Assembly: GCA_024640025.1 (NCBI GenBank)
Contig: JAHEFT010000003.1
Coordinates: forward strand, 1-63,798
Direction: 5' to 3'
Source of the DNA: Chromatiales bacterium
Lineage (GTDB): Bacteria; Pseudomonadota; Gammaproteobacteria; Xanthomonadales; SZUA-36
Length of the DNA stretch: 63,798 bases
The position numbers and the translations under genes are program-made. This document shows positions 47,815-56,824 of the stretch, piece by piece (within the stretch, counting starts at the first letter, position 1; each line of letters starts with the position of its first letter). The notes below the pieces were generated by a model. The model did no database searches. It had not been told where the DNA came from and saw nothing but the letters and a program-made list of their open reading frames with translations.

Positions 47815-48257
47815 CCGGAAAATTTCTCCCTGAATCGGCCGCTGTTCTCCAGATCCATCCAGATCAGCAGCCAGGCGTTACACAACTGCTGGTGAAGGGC
47901 CTGGTCCTTGTGCTGGATGTGCGAAGCGATCCGCATCAGCAGGACATTGTATTGTTCTTCGAGTTGCTCCAGCGAATGATCCCGGCGTCCGTCGTGGTAC
48001 GCCGCCATCCGTTTCAAAAGGTCGTCGATACTGCTTTTCAGCTTGATCTTCTCCAGTAAGCCCACGGCATTCGAGCCTCGCAGGGCTGCACCCAGCATTT
48101 CCAGGTCGACGATTTCATCTTCCACGGAAGGACACTGCTGCAGGGCGACCGCAGAGGTTGCCGTGGATGCACTTGTAATGGTTGCGCTCAGCAGCAAAAT
48201 GAAAATACCGATGGCCAGGCTACCCAACCCAAGCTGAATTTTAGTCAATCGAAGCAT
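47811..48257 (-). CDS. Exported helical protein of unknown function
   Basis: I choose the ATG ending at 48257 (148 residues), which gives a signal peptide MLRLTKIQLGLGSLAIGIFI followed by a Ser/Thr/Ala stretch. The mature part is predicted alpha-helical (EMLGAALRGSNAVGLLEKIKLKSSIDDLLKRM) with two cysteines (QQCPS and QLCNAW). A longer start to 48323 adds 22 unlikely residues. No family is recognised. It is coupled to the small lipoprotein gene downstream by a four-base overlap. Confidence 0.6.
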   Translation of the reverse strand: MLRLTKIQLGLGSLAIGIFILLLSATITSASTATSAVALQQCPSVEDEIVDLEMLGAALRGSNAVGLLEKIKLKSSIDDLLKRMAAYHDGRRDHSLEQLEEQYNVLLMRIASHIQHKDQALHQQLCNAWLLIWMDLENSGRFREKFSG

Positions 48258-48344
48258 TGAGTTGATCGACGGAGTTCGCCTGGTCACTGGGCCCAGGGAC
48301 CAGGCTAATCGCGCAATTCTCAAGATTACCTTTGGACTTGAATC

Positions 48345-49172
48345 TCAACGACAAGTCGGGTGCTGCCCGATTTCGCTGATGTCCAGCGCTTTGCCATCGG
48401 CAACGGTCATTTGCAGGCACTGGCTGGTTGATCCGTTGTACCAGATTGTGTATGAGGTTGATGCGACTTTGAAGCCATCAACATTACGGAAGCCGCGATT
48501 CTCCAGTTCATTGTCGGCGCTGGAAGCACGGGCCCCTTCCAGGTCCGAGTATGAAACAGTTTGCCTGTAACCCCGATCGTTCCGGCCGGAATGCTCACGG
48601 TATGAAGTGTTATGATCCCGCTGCTCTACGCCTGAGTTGTAGCCATCAGAATACGATGAAGCACCATTGAAATTGTCATAATGGTGATTGTGCAGACCGT
48701 CACGGTAACCCCGCTCGAATTCCTGCTCGCTGTCCTGGTCCGAATAATGCTGCCCGTCATCGTGGTTATGTGATTTGTGAGATGAAGACAACGCGGCGAT
48801 TAATGCCACAGCGCCGATAGCCAGCGCCGCGCCGGCAGCATTATCTTCGTCATTGTCGCTGTAGGAGGTATGGTAGGCGTCCTGATTACAGTCGGCTGGA
48901 GGGGAAGAAGTGATCGCTTTGACGCGCCCGTGTTCGTATGCGACGGTCGCGCATTCCCTGTGTGACGGACTCCACCACATTCCCCAGGAGTTATTCTTGC
49001 CGCCTCTCTGCGTGTCGATATGGACGTATCCCCGTCTCTGAATCTGGGGGTCCGCATGGCTGGCTTTTTCGCCGACGAGATCGTTCAGGTCGCGTGGCGT
49101 GCTGGCCGACACGGCCGTGGCGAACAGACAAGCCGCCACGATCAGAGCGACGGATAAAATTTTTGAATTCAT
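48345..49172 (-). CDS. Exported protein with two copies of a DLxG-type repeat domain
   Basis: A 275-residue protein starting MNSKILSVALIV (signal peptide ending near VSAS). Two units of about 65 residues are present. Unit 1 starts DLNDLVGEKASHADPQIQRR and ends near ITSSPPADC; unit 2 starts SYSDLEGARASSADNELENR and ends GQHPTC. Both have a DL-x-G start, an RG-[YF] turn, aromatic residues, and a closing C-x-x-V...C pattern. Between them are a hydrophobic glycine/alanine segment and a His/Asp/Tyr-rich linker. The same unit occurs twice in the protein at 62091. The function is unknown; a periplasmic location is likely. Confidence 0.7.
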   Translation of the reverse strand: MNSKILSVALIVAACLFATAVSASTPRDLNDLVGEKASHADPQIQRRGYVHIDTQRGGKNNSWGMWWSPSHRECATVAYEHGRVKAITSSPPADCNQDAYHTSYSDNDEDNAAGAALAIGAVALIAALSSSHKSHNHDDGQHYSDQDSEQEFERGYRDGLHNHHYDNFNGASSYSDGYNSGVEQRDHNTSYREHSGRNDRGYRQTVSYSDLEGARASSADNELENRGFRNVDGFKVASTSYTIWYNGSTSQCLQMTVADGKALDISEIGQHPTCR

Positions 49173-49285
49173 TACGAGTCTCTCCATGTTGTTACAACTT
49201 TGGACGGAAAAATATAGATTAACTGGCCTTCAAATGTAAAGCGTCATCCCGATTTTTTGGTTCGTTGCAGAATTCGCATCCCACC

Positions 49286-49313
49286 TTGAAGCGGGTCGCG
49301 GGTATGGGATAAT
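49286..49313 (+). promoter_or_regulatory. Promoter of the exported kinase-like/dikinase operon
   Basis: TTGAAG (49286-49291) and GATAAT (49308-49313) are separated by 16 bases. Transcription would begin near 49320, about 40 bases before the ATG at 49361. Confidence 0.6.
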
Positions 49314-49360
49314 CTCGTATTCTTTTTTCAAGCCTCACTTTGAACAATGGACACCATAGA

Positions 49361-50842
49361 ATGATTTCCAACTCCAGAGTCTTGCTGCCCCGATTCAGGT
49401 GGCGCCTGCTATCCCCGTGGCTTGCTGGGTCTGCACTGGCGCTGGCTGCCGGTGTGCTTTCCGCTGCCCCGGTAGAGGGCGAAGTATCGGAGTTTCCGCT
49501 GGACAACGGCTTGATCGAGCGTTGTATCCGCATCGCCGACTTCCCCGGCGCGCATTATTCAAAACATGATCACAAGCAGGAAAAAACCTATTGCTCACTA
49601 GATTTTTCGCAACTCGCCCTGTGTCCCAAGCTGTGGAGCACCAGTCCCGGAACCATCGTCTACGATATTGATGTTGCCGCGTATGGGGGAGACTATGCCC
49701 AGTTCGAGCGCCAGCATTGCGCCGAAGGGCATCATGCGCGCGAAGCGGCCCGGCACAAGCCCGGCACGTTCAAGATTTCGGTCAATGCCCGCGACACCAG
49801 TGCGACTTACGCGCCTTCTGCGTGGGTCTACTACCACTTTTCCCGCTACTTCCACACCGGCATCCACGTTCCCGTGGCAGTGTACCGAAGCATGGACGTA
49901 AAAAAGCATAATGTCCGCGTGACCAAACCGGCGCTTGAAATCGTCGCCAACCGGCACGGCCTGGGTATGTTAAAGGCCGGCTGGCGTTTCCTCGATGCGA
50001 TTGAGACGGGTAACGAAAAGGGCAGCGGCGCGGCGGCCGCGCTCACCGACGATGGCCGACAGGTTTTCGGCGTGTTGCTGGACAACGAGGGTGACCGTTA
50101 CGGCGCGGAGTTCAATGGCACCCGTGAATCCGGGTGGGGCGCCGGGCAAAACAACGACTTTCAACAGACTGCTCCGTACCTGGCCCTGCGCAGTGGCGAT
50201 CCCGTACCGGAAGCCGCGCGTGAAGCCATCCACGAAGCCCGCAAAAATCCGAAGATGGCCAGTGCCCTGGCGGCGAATACGCCGGTAGAGCAGGTGATAT
50301 TCTGGATGCAGGACGTGCTCGAAATCACGCTGCTCGACTACATTCTGGGGCAGCAGGACCGCATCGGGAATATCGACTACAACTGGCGTTGGTACTGGGT
50401 CGAGGATGGCAAGCTGAAGTCCAGACACGCGCATGATTCGAACGTTCCCGCCGAGTTAGCGTCTTTCAACCCGCAACGTCTGAAGCAATCGGCCATTAAC
50501 GACAACGATGCCGGCGTGCGCCCGGGCTATGCTGATTTCGCCGCGAAAACCCACATGCTCGACGGATTGCGGCACTATCATGCGGGCCTGTACCAGCGCC
50601 TTGGCCGCCTGGCGGCAGACCTGGGCGACAAGGGCCCTGCGTGGCTCTGGATGACGGAAAATGCGGGTCTCAGCAACCGGGAAGCGGAGGCCATCGCCAA
50701 TCGGACCATGACCGCATTTGCACTGCTGCAATCCGACTGCCGGAGCGGCGCTTTGAGGCTGGATCTGGATCCAATGATGGTGCTGTTGCCGGGGGCCGCC
50801 AATAACCCGGAAGCTGCGGCCTCCTGCGAACTTGACCCTTGA
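49361..50842 (+). CDS. Exported protein with atypical-kinase-like catalytic loop
   Basis: I use the ATG at 49361 (493 residues); a TTG at 49340 would add seven. A basic start (RVLLPRFRWRLL) and a hydrophobic stretch ending near GVLSAAPVEG form a signal peptide. In the middle, LDYILGQQDRIGN (Asp333, Asn337) followed 22 residues later by HAHDSN (Asp359) resembles the catalytic loop and metal-binding Asp of HipA/Fam20-type atypical kinases (GN-x-DRH-x-x-N ... D). An earlier PGTFKIS (Lys138) could be the ATP-binding lysine. I do not recognise a named family. It is followed, with overlapping codons, by a phosphoesterase. Confidence 0.65.
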   Translation: MISNSRVLLPRFRWRLLSPWLAGSALALAAGVLSAAPVEGEVSEFPLDNGLIERCIRIADFPGAHYSKHDHKQEKTYCSLDFSQLALCPKLWSTSPGTIVYDIDVAAYGGDYAQFERQHCAEGHHAREAARHKPGTFKISVNARDTSATYAPSAWVYYHFSRYFHTGIHVPVAVYRSMDVKKHNVRVTKPALEIVANRHGLGMLKAGWRFLDAIETGNEKGSGAAAALTDDGRQVFGVLLDNEGDRYGAEFNGTRESGWGAGQNNDFQQTAPYLALRSGDPVPEAAREAIHEARKNPKMASALAANTPVEQVIFWMQDVLEITLLDYILGQQDRIGNIDYNWRWYWVEDGKLKSRHAHDSNVPAELASFNPQRLKQSAINDNDAGVRPGYADFAAKTHMLDGLRHYHAGLYQRLGRLAADLGDKGPAWLWMTENAGLSNREAEAIANRTMTAFALLQSDCRSGALRLDLDPMMVLLPGAANNPEAAASCELDP

Positions 50843-51810
50843 TCCTTTCGCGTTTTTTCAGCCTGTTACTGCTGCTCTTGAGCAGCAATCTCCCGGCCCA
50901 GTCGATCGCATTGATCTCTGACCTGAACGGCCGCTATGGCAGCACATCCTATGACAGCCGGGTCAGTGAAGCCATCGATGCCGTGATACGCATCCGGCCG
51001 GACCTCGTTATCTCGACCGGCGATATGGTGGCGGGCCAGAAACAGCCAGGCCTCGACCAGGAACGGCTCGACCGGATGTGGGCCGGATTCAACCTGGCCG
51101 TGACCGACCCGCTGGACCGTGCCGGGATCCCGTTCCTGGTGACACCCGGCAACCATGACGGCTCGGGTTATCCCGAATTTGCACTGGAACAAAAACGCTT
51201 CGAGGCGCAGTGGGCCTCGCGGATTCCTGAAATCAGCCTCATGCCGGGCAGCGAGTGGCCGCGGCGCTATGTGGCGCGCATGGGCGGAGTACTGATGGTG
51301 GCGTTCGACGGGACACGGCCAGGCGCATTGCCGGAAACCGAGTTTGTCTTTGTCGAACGCATGCTGCGCGCCTATGGGACCTCGGCCGAAGTCACCCTGG
51401 CCTTTTCACACCTGCCAATGTGGCCGCTGGCGCAGCAGCGCGAGCACGAAATTCTCGACGATCCCGCCCTGCTTGAACTGCTCCACGAAAATGGTGTGGA
51501 TGCCTACATCAGCGGCCACCACCATGTATTCTATGCCGGCATCGACTCGGCCGGCATGGTTCACCTTGGCGTGGGCGCCCTGGGCGGCAACGCCCGCAAG
51601 GTCGTCGGCGAAAGGACGCGGCAACCCTTCAGTTTTGCCGTGCTGGATTTATCGAACGGCCTCGTCGACGTGCGCTCGCTGGCGAATCCGGGCTTCACCG
51701 GTGGAGTGCCTCTTGATCTGCAGCCAGAGTCGATCAGCGGGCCTCTGGGTGTGCTGCACCGGCTGGATGCCCCGGCCCAATTGCGGCAAATCAAATCGGT
51801 GGATGACTGA
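50839..51810 (+). CDS. Exported metallophosphoesterase (calcineurin fold)
   Basis: A 323-residue protein with a TTG start overlapping the previous stop (TTGA). A signal peptide (about 1-21, ending NLPAQS) precedes the phosphoesterase motifs: SDLNG at 27-31, GDMV at 61-64, GNHD at 104-107, SHLP at 190-193 and GHHH at 226-229. The first motif is normally D-x-H; here it is D-L-N, with Asn in place of the metal-ligand His. The rest of the site is intact. Its place between a kinase-like gene and a dikinase-like gene suggests it removes phosphate that these add, in the periplasm. That is inference. Confidence 0.85.
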   Translation: MILSRFFSLLLLLLSSNLPAQSIALISDLNGRYGSTSYDSRVSEAIDAVIRIRPDLVISTGDMVAGQKQPGLDQERLDRMWAGFNLAVTDPLDRAGIPFLVTPGNHDGSGYPEFALEQKRFEAQWASRIPEISLMPGSEWPRRYVARMGGVLMVAFDGTRPGALPETEFVFVERMLRAYGTSAEVTLAFSHLPMWPLAQQREHEILDDPALLELLHENGVDAYISGHHHVFYAGIDSAGMVHLGVGALGGNARKVVGERTRQPFSFAVLDLSNGLVDVRSLANPGFTGGVPLDLQPESISGPLGVLHRLDAPAQLRQIKSVDD

Positions 51811-51847
51811 CGTCAAAAATTAAGTATCCTAATGCGATGAATCAACA

Positions 51848-54820
51848 ATGGAAAATCCTATGCCCCAGCTGAAACGCTCCAACCGGGACCGCGCCATGCG
51901 CTTTTACCTGGTTGTATTTTTATCCGCGCTTTTCCTTTCGACTTCGCTGTATTCCGCTGAAAGCCGGGAGACTGCAGACCTCCAGAAATACCGCGGATGG
52001 ATAGAAGCAATGAAAACGGAGGAACGCGGGCCTTTCTCGCGGATCCGCTGGTTCTGCGATGACGGCTCTGTGTTGCCACCCAAAGCCTACGCTTGCGAAA
52101 GCCATGGAGGCGGCTACCAGCATGGCGAATGGAACGAGTACACCAAGGACCTTAGGGCGCAGGGCTACTGGGTAGCCAACCTGCTGGCCGGCACGGACGC
52201 CGATGCATTCCTGGCCGACCCGCAATTCGATGACCGCTTCGCGCAGATCGTGATCGAACGCTACCTGGTCAGCGCTGACGATGGCTGGATTCTCAGGCAT
52301 GCGCTGTTCTATCGCGGCGCCATCCAGGAAGAGGACGAACGGGAAGCCGCGCGGGCATTGTTGACTGAAATGGCTTCCCGCCCCGAATGGATTGGGGCAG
52401 GATTCACCACCCTGCGCACCGGTGTGCGCATGCTACCGCACGGCGCCAACAGCGCTTCGGTGCAAAAAGTCCGGCAACTGTCTGCCTCGCTGTCCGACCG
52501 GGACGATGGCTTCAAACCACTGCGGGCCAAGATTCACGGGGCGCCTGGGGCCGAAGATGCGGAACGCGTGCGGGAATACGCGAACGCTCTCAGCAATGAG
52601 GCTGCGCGCCAGCCTTACCTTGAACTGGCGAACGAGATTGACCTGATCTTCCAATCGGCCCCCCTCGATGACGAACTTGAACAACTGTCGGCAAAATACA
52701 CCGCCGCCCCCTGGTTGCAGGAAATGCTGGCCGGCGCGGCAACCGGCCTTCGTGCCGATGCGTCGGCGGCAAACCGTTACACGATAACCGGTATCCTGCT
52801 CGCCGACCTGCGCCGTTCGCTGCCTCGCGTCAAGTCCGCCACAGCACGGCTCGAACTGCTGGACCTGGGCCTGCGCGTGGAGAGCACCAATTTCCGCACC
52901 GCTTCGGAGTTACGCGCCAGCCTTGCGGAACAGACACGCCTGCAGCGGCTTGAATACCTGGAGGCGGCCGGCCAGGCTGCCTTCGGCACAGGTGTGATCA
53001 ACGAACGCCTGCTGGATGAGCTGATGAAAACCCTGGAGTCACTGACCATTGAGCCGCTGATCCTGGACCGCTACCTGGACGGCCTCAATTACCTGGGGCG
53101 GGCTCCGGGCTGGGGTACGCAAGACCTGCGCATGCCGTTCTACAGCTCGATGGAAAAAATGGCCGAGATCGAGCCAATGGCCATGCTTTTCATCCAGGAC
53201 CAGCTTCGCGGCAGCCCGCTGCTGTTTTTCTCCAACGTCCTGGACGGGCTGTCGCGCGACGCCAACCGCCTGGCTGGAGTTAAACACGGCCTGTTTGGAC
53301 AATCCGTGGGTGTAGGCTTCACCGCTCTCAACCCTGGATTGGCGACTGGCGTTTTGTACGTTGAACCCGACCTGAGCAACCTGGAAAATTTCAAAGCTGA
53401 CGGCATCTACGTGCTGCCCGAAACCGTGTCGGACCTGCCGCCGGTAGCCGGCATCCTGACTGAAGGCGAGGGCAACCCTTTGTCCCACGTGCAGTTGCTC
53501 GCTCGAAACCTCGGCATTCCCAACGTCACTGTGGATAGTTCCCTGGGCCCGGTGTTGGCGGCACACAGCGGCGAACGCGTGGTGTTGGCCGTGAGCAAGT
53601 CGGGGTTGGTCGAGCTGTCCGCCTGGGACGATGGCTGGAGCGATATATTTGCCGAAGCCGGCGCTGGCCAGGGCGTGCAGATCAACCCCGATCTGGACAA
53701 GCTCGATCTGTCGGTGCAGCGCTTCATACCGCTGGACGATCTGCGTGCCTCGGATTCCGGCCGCATCGTCGGGCCCAAGGCTGCCAAGCTTGGCGAATTG
53801 CGCAAGCACTACCCGGGCCATGTTTCCCGCGGTGTCGCAATCCCTTTTGGCATGTTCCGCCAGGAGGCGCTGGAGCAACCCCACGCCGGGGGTGAAGGAA
53901 CGGTGTTTGACTGGATGGTCAAAAGCTACCAGCAACTGGCCGAAATTCCGCTGGACGACCCGCGCCGCGCCGGAATGGTCGAGGCTTTCCGCTCGGAGTT
54001 GTATGACATTATCGTCAACACGCGTCCCAGCGACGAATTTCAGCAACAGCTGAAAGTGGCCATGAATGACGCTTTTGGATCGGCTAATCCGCCCGGGGTA
54101 TTCGTTCGTTCAGACACCAACGTGGAAGACCTGGCAGGATTCACCGGCGCCGGGTTAAACCTGACGCTGCCGAACGTGGTGGGCTTTGATAACCTGCTCA
54201 AGAGCATTGCCGAAGTCTGGGCCTCACCTTTTACCGCCCGGGCGTTTGCCTGGCGGCAGTCCCACATGACACGGCCCGAGCACGTATACACGTCCATCCT
54301 GCTGCTGGAGTCGGTAGCGTCTGACAAGTCAGGCGTCCTGGTGACCCAGGACATCGATACCGGCAACCGGGATGTGATCTCGGTTGCAGTCAATGAAGGC
54401 CTCGGCGGCGCCGTCGACGGCCAGGCCGCGGAATCGTTGCGCATCGCCCTTGACGGTTCCTACGTGCGCGTTCTGGCAACCGCGACAGCCCCATGGCGGC
54501 GGGTCCCGGACCCGCAAGGTGACCTGCAGTTCCTGCCCAGCAGCGGCAGCAATGTCGTCCTGCAGCCCGGTGAGATCGCGCAGTTGATCGACTTCGCCAG
54601 TGGCCTGCCAAAAAATTTCCCGCCGATTACGGACGATGAGGGTAATCCGGCACCGGCGGATGTAGAATTTGGTTTTCTTGACGGCGATCTTCGATTGTTC
54701 CAGCTCAGGCCCTTTCTTGAAAGCAAGATGGCGCGTGGTATCGGGTACCTGCATGAAATGGAAGCAAGGCTCGCGGACACCGCCAGCATCACGGTTGACC
54801 TGAATGGAGTTCCGCAATGA
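51848..54820 (+). CDS. Exported dikinase-like protein (phosphohistidine domain plus ATP-grasp domain)
   Basis: A 990-residue reading; the true start may be the ATG at 51860 or 51896, the last giving the signal peptide MRFYLVVFLSALFLSTSLYS directly. The first 490 residues are a helical region I do not recognise. Then comes a phosphohistidine (PEP-utilising mobile) domain with GNPLSHVQLLARNLGIPN, His547 being the predicted phosphate carrier. The C-terminal third is a PPDK-N type ATP-grasp domain: GPKAAKLGEL, VFVRSDTNVEDLAGFTGAG (Arg754), then DVEFGFLDGDLRLFQLRPF (Glu940, Gln952, Arg954). The order His-domain then ATP-grasp, and the VEDLAGFTGAG and EVWASPFT wording, recall glucan-water dikinases more than PEP synthase. 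Confidence 0.8.
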   Translation: MENPMPQLKRSNRDRAMRFYLVVFLSALFLSTSLYSAESRETADLQKYRGWIEAMKTEERGPFSRIRWFCDDGSVLPPKAYACESHGGGYQHGEWNEYTKDLRAQGYWVANLLAGTDADAFLADPQFDDRFAQIVIERYLVSADDGWILRHALFYRGAIQEEDEREAARALLTEMASRPEWIGAGFTTLRTGVRMLPHGANSASVQKVRQLSASLSDRDDGFKPLRAKIHGAPGAEDAERVREYANALSNEAARQPYLELANEIDLIFQSAPLDDELEQLSAKYTAAPWLQEMLAGAATGLRADASAANRYTITGILLADLRRSLPRVKSATARLELLDLGLRVESTNFRTASELRASLAEQTRLQRLEYLEAAGQAAFGTGVINERLLDELMKTLESLTIEPLILDRYLDGLNYLGRAPGWGTQDLRMPFYSSMEKMAEIEPMAMLFIQDQLRGSPLLFFSNVLDGLSRDANRLAGVKHGLFGQSVGVGFTALNPGLATGVLYVEPDLSNLENFKADGIYVLPETVSDLPPVAGILTEGEGNPLSHVQLLARNLGIPNVTVDSSLGPVLAAHSGERVVLAVSKSGLVELSAWDDGWSDIFAEAGAGQGVQINPDLDKLDLSVQRFIPLDDLRASDSGRIVGPKAAKLGELRKHYPGHVSRGVAIPFGMFRQEALEQPHAGGEGTVFDWMVKSYQQLAEIPLDDPRRAGMVEAFRSELYDIIVNTRPSDEFQQQLKVAMNDAFGSANPPGVFVRSDTNVEDLAGFTGAGLNLTLPNVVGFDNLLKSIAEVWASPFTARAFAWRQSHMTRPEHVYTSILLLESVASDKSGVLVTQDIDTGNRDVISVAVNEGLGGAVDGQAAESLRIALDGSYVRVLATATAPWRRVPDPQGDLQFLPSSGSNVVLQPGEIAQLIDFASGLPKNFPPITDDEGNPAPADVEFGFLDGDLRLFQLRPFLESKMARGIGYLHEMEARLADTASITVDLNGVPQ

Positions 54821-56097
54821 AGGCTTCATGGAATGTGAAAGGCGTCAGCCTGTTTCTCACAATCTTTCTAACGTGTTCCGGGACCCTGATGGCGTATCCG
54901 CTGGACGGCTACGAGGAGACCGGAATTCGGCGCGTCGAAGGCGCCAGGCTGGCCAACGAAGGTCGCGCCATCGGTGGATTTCAGCCGCCCGGCGCCATGT
55001 TGACCACCGAACAGGTGGATTTGCGGCTGCTCGATCACCGCGACCTGGTCCTGCCTGCCCCGGACCCGGAATTCACAGCCAGGGTGACCGCGTTGCTGGG
55101 TGAAGACAAGAACGCCTACGGGGTTGCCGTGCTTGATCTCACAGATCCGGACCATCCGCTGTTTGCGGAATACCGCGGCGATTACAGACAAAATGTCGGC
55201 AGTGTCGGCAAACTGCTTGCCGCGCTCGGTCTGTTCCAGGCGCTGGCCGACGCCTGGCCGGAAGATTTCGACCGCCGCAAGCAGATTTTACGCGACACGG
55301 TCATCACCGCCGACGACTTTGCCCACCGTGACCACCACTCGGTTCGGTTCTTCAACGTCGAAACCCGCGAACTGACCCGGCGCACCATCCAGGACGGGGA
55401 CCAGGGCAGTTTGTGGGAATACCTGGACTGGATGCTGTCGGTCAGTTCGAACTCCGCGGCGGCCATGGTGATGCGTGACGCGATGCTGCTGCGCCACTTC
55501 GGCCAGGCCTACCCGGTGTCCGAGGATCAAATCGACGCCTTTTTCCGCGATACATCGCGCGCGGACCTGACCCGGCTTTTTCAACGGACCTTCTGGGAGC
55601 CGGTAACGCGCAACGGCTTGTCACTCGACCAGATCCGGCAGGGCAGCTTTTTCACCGCCCAGGGCAAGAAAAACGTCAACGGCGGCGGCAACAGCTATGC
55701 AACGGCAGAAAGCCTGCTGCAGCTCGTGCTGATGATAGAGGAAGGCAAGCTGGTAGACGAATGGAGCAGCCGTCAATTGAAACGCCTGCTGTACATGACT
55801 GAACGGCGTATCAGGTACGCCTCCTCGCCTGCCCTGAACGAAGCGGCGGTGTATTTCAAATCCGGCTCGCTCTACAAGTGCAAGGAAGAAGAGGGCTTCA
55901 AGTGCTCCGCCTACCACGGCAACGTCATCAATTACATGAATTCGGTGGCCATTGTTGAGCAGGAGGTAGACGGCGTGAAACTGCATTATGCCGTGATCGT
56001 GATCTCGAACGTTTTGCGCAAGAATTCCGCTGAGAAGCACCAGGCCCTGGGCACGGAGATACACCGGTTGATCAAGCAAATGCACGGCCTTGAGTGA
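54817..56097 (+). CDS. Exported serine hydrolase (class A beta-lactamase/transpeptidase fold)
   Basis: A 426-residue protein whose ATG overlaps the dikinase stop (ATGA). It has a signal peptide (about 1-26). The penicillin-interacting enzyme motifs are in order: S-x-x-K as SVGK at 129-132, S-x-N as SSN at 210-212, and K-S-G at 348-350. Cysteines in KCKEEEGFKC near the C-terminus could form a disulfide. It could be a D,D-peptidase, lactamase or esterase in the periplasm. Coupling to the dikinase-like gene implies a joint role. Confidence 0.82.
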   Translation: MKASWNVKGVSLFLTIFLTCSGTLMAYPLDGYEETGIRRVEGARLANEGRAIGGFQPPGAMLTTEQVDLRLLDHRDLVLPAPDPEFTARVTALLGEDKNAYGVAVLDLTDPDHPLFAEYRGDYRQNVGSVGKLLAALGLFQALADAWPEDFDRRKQILRDTVITADDFAHRDHHSVRFFNVETRELTRRTIQDGDQGSLWEYLDWMLSVSSNSAAAMVMRDAMLLRHFGQAYPVSEDQIDAFFRDTSRADLTRLFQRTFWEPVTRNGLSLDQIRQGSFFTAQGKKNVNGGGNSYATAESLLQLVLMIEEGKLVDEWSSRQLKRLLYMTERRIRYASSPALNEAAVYFKSGSLYKCKEEEGFKCSAYHGNVINYMNSVAIVEQEVDGVKLHYAVIVISNVLRKNSAEKHQALGTEIHRLIKQMHGLE

Positions 56098-56151
56098 AGT
56101 CCGACGCCAATCCGGCGGAACATCGCGAACTGTAAAGGAGCCTTCTTAAAA

Positions 56152-56805
56152 ATGAACAAATGGATGTTAGTTACCGTCGCCGCAGCTGCATCGTGGATCA
56201 ATGCATGTTCCGCGGACTCCACCGAGGCGCGGTGTGATATTTATCCCGCCGGTGACGACCGGGCCAGTGCCATGCTGCCCTGCACATTCAGCCAGCGCCA
56301 GGGGTACGTGACCATTTACCGCAACGACGGTGTCACGTACGACCTTTCTCCAGTGGGAGAAGATCCTGGAAACTATGTCGACCAGCATGGAAACGCGGCC
56401 TATCGGCAAAGCGGAATGGGGGACCAGGGGCTCATTTTCCGCATGAAAGACGAATCCGTGTGGGTCTACTGGAGCACCGCCGGTTTGTACCCGCGGGACG
56501 AGGACAACGCCACCTGGCCTTTCACAACAGCCGACTATGACGCCACCACGCTCCTGAACTGTCGCGCGGCAGGCGACTCCGAATTCGGCAATTGCCCGGC
56601 TGGCGTCCTCCGCATGGAAGACAACCAGGCTTCGGTCACGGTTCAGAACCAGCTGGGTGAACAGTTCACTATCAACTTCATGACCGATTACGTCAATGCG
56701 GCCAATCGTGAAGTAAAGGCCGTTCTCAAAGACGATACCTGGACCGTTACCGTGAACAATGGCGAGGTCTACGAAGTCCCATTGGGCCTTATCGAGGGTG
56801 GCTAA
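56152..56805 (+). CDS. Exported protein of unknown function, probable lipoprotein
   Basis: A 217-residue protein with AAGGAG before the ATG and a signal sequence ending WINAC, where Cys19 could be lipidated. The mature part is beta-rich and Trp/Tyr-containing, with cysteines (RCDIYP, LPCTFS, NCRAAG, NCPAGV) likely in disulfides. No family is recognised. It lies 54 bases after the serine hydrolase and may be the fifth gene of that transcript. Confidence 0.6.
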   Translation: MNKWMLVTVAAAASWINACSADSTEARCDIYPAGDDRASAMLPCTFSQRQGYVTIYRNDGVTYDLSPVGEDPGNYVDQHGNAAYRQSGMGDQGLIFRMKDESVWVYWSTAGLYPRDEDNATWPFTTADYDATTLLNCRAAGDSEFGNCPAGVLRMEDNQASVTVQNQLGEQFTINFMTDYVNAANREVKAVLKDDTWTVTVNNGEVYEVPLGLIEGG

Positions 56806-56824
56806 CACCGGGAGAGAAATTTCC

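Noticed and set aside
49219-49533. A 104-codon minus-strand frame
   Set aside because: It runs across the promoter and signal-peptide region of the kinase-like gene in antisense and has no recognisable features.
53039-54046. A 335-codon open frame on the minus strand
   Set aside because: Antisense to the dikinase-like gene, through its phosphohistidine domain; no motif, no ribosome-binding site.
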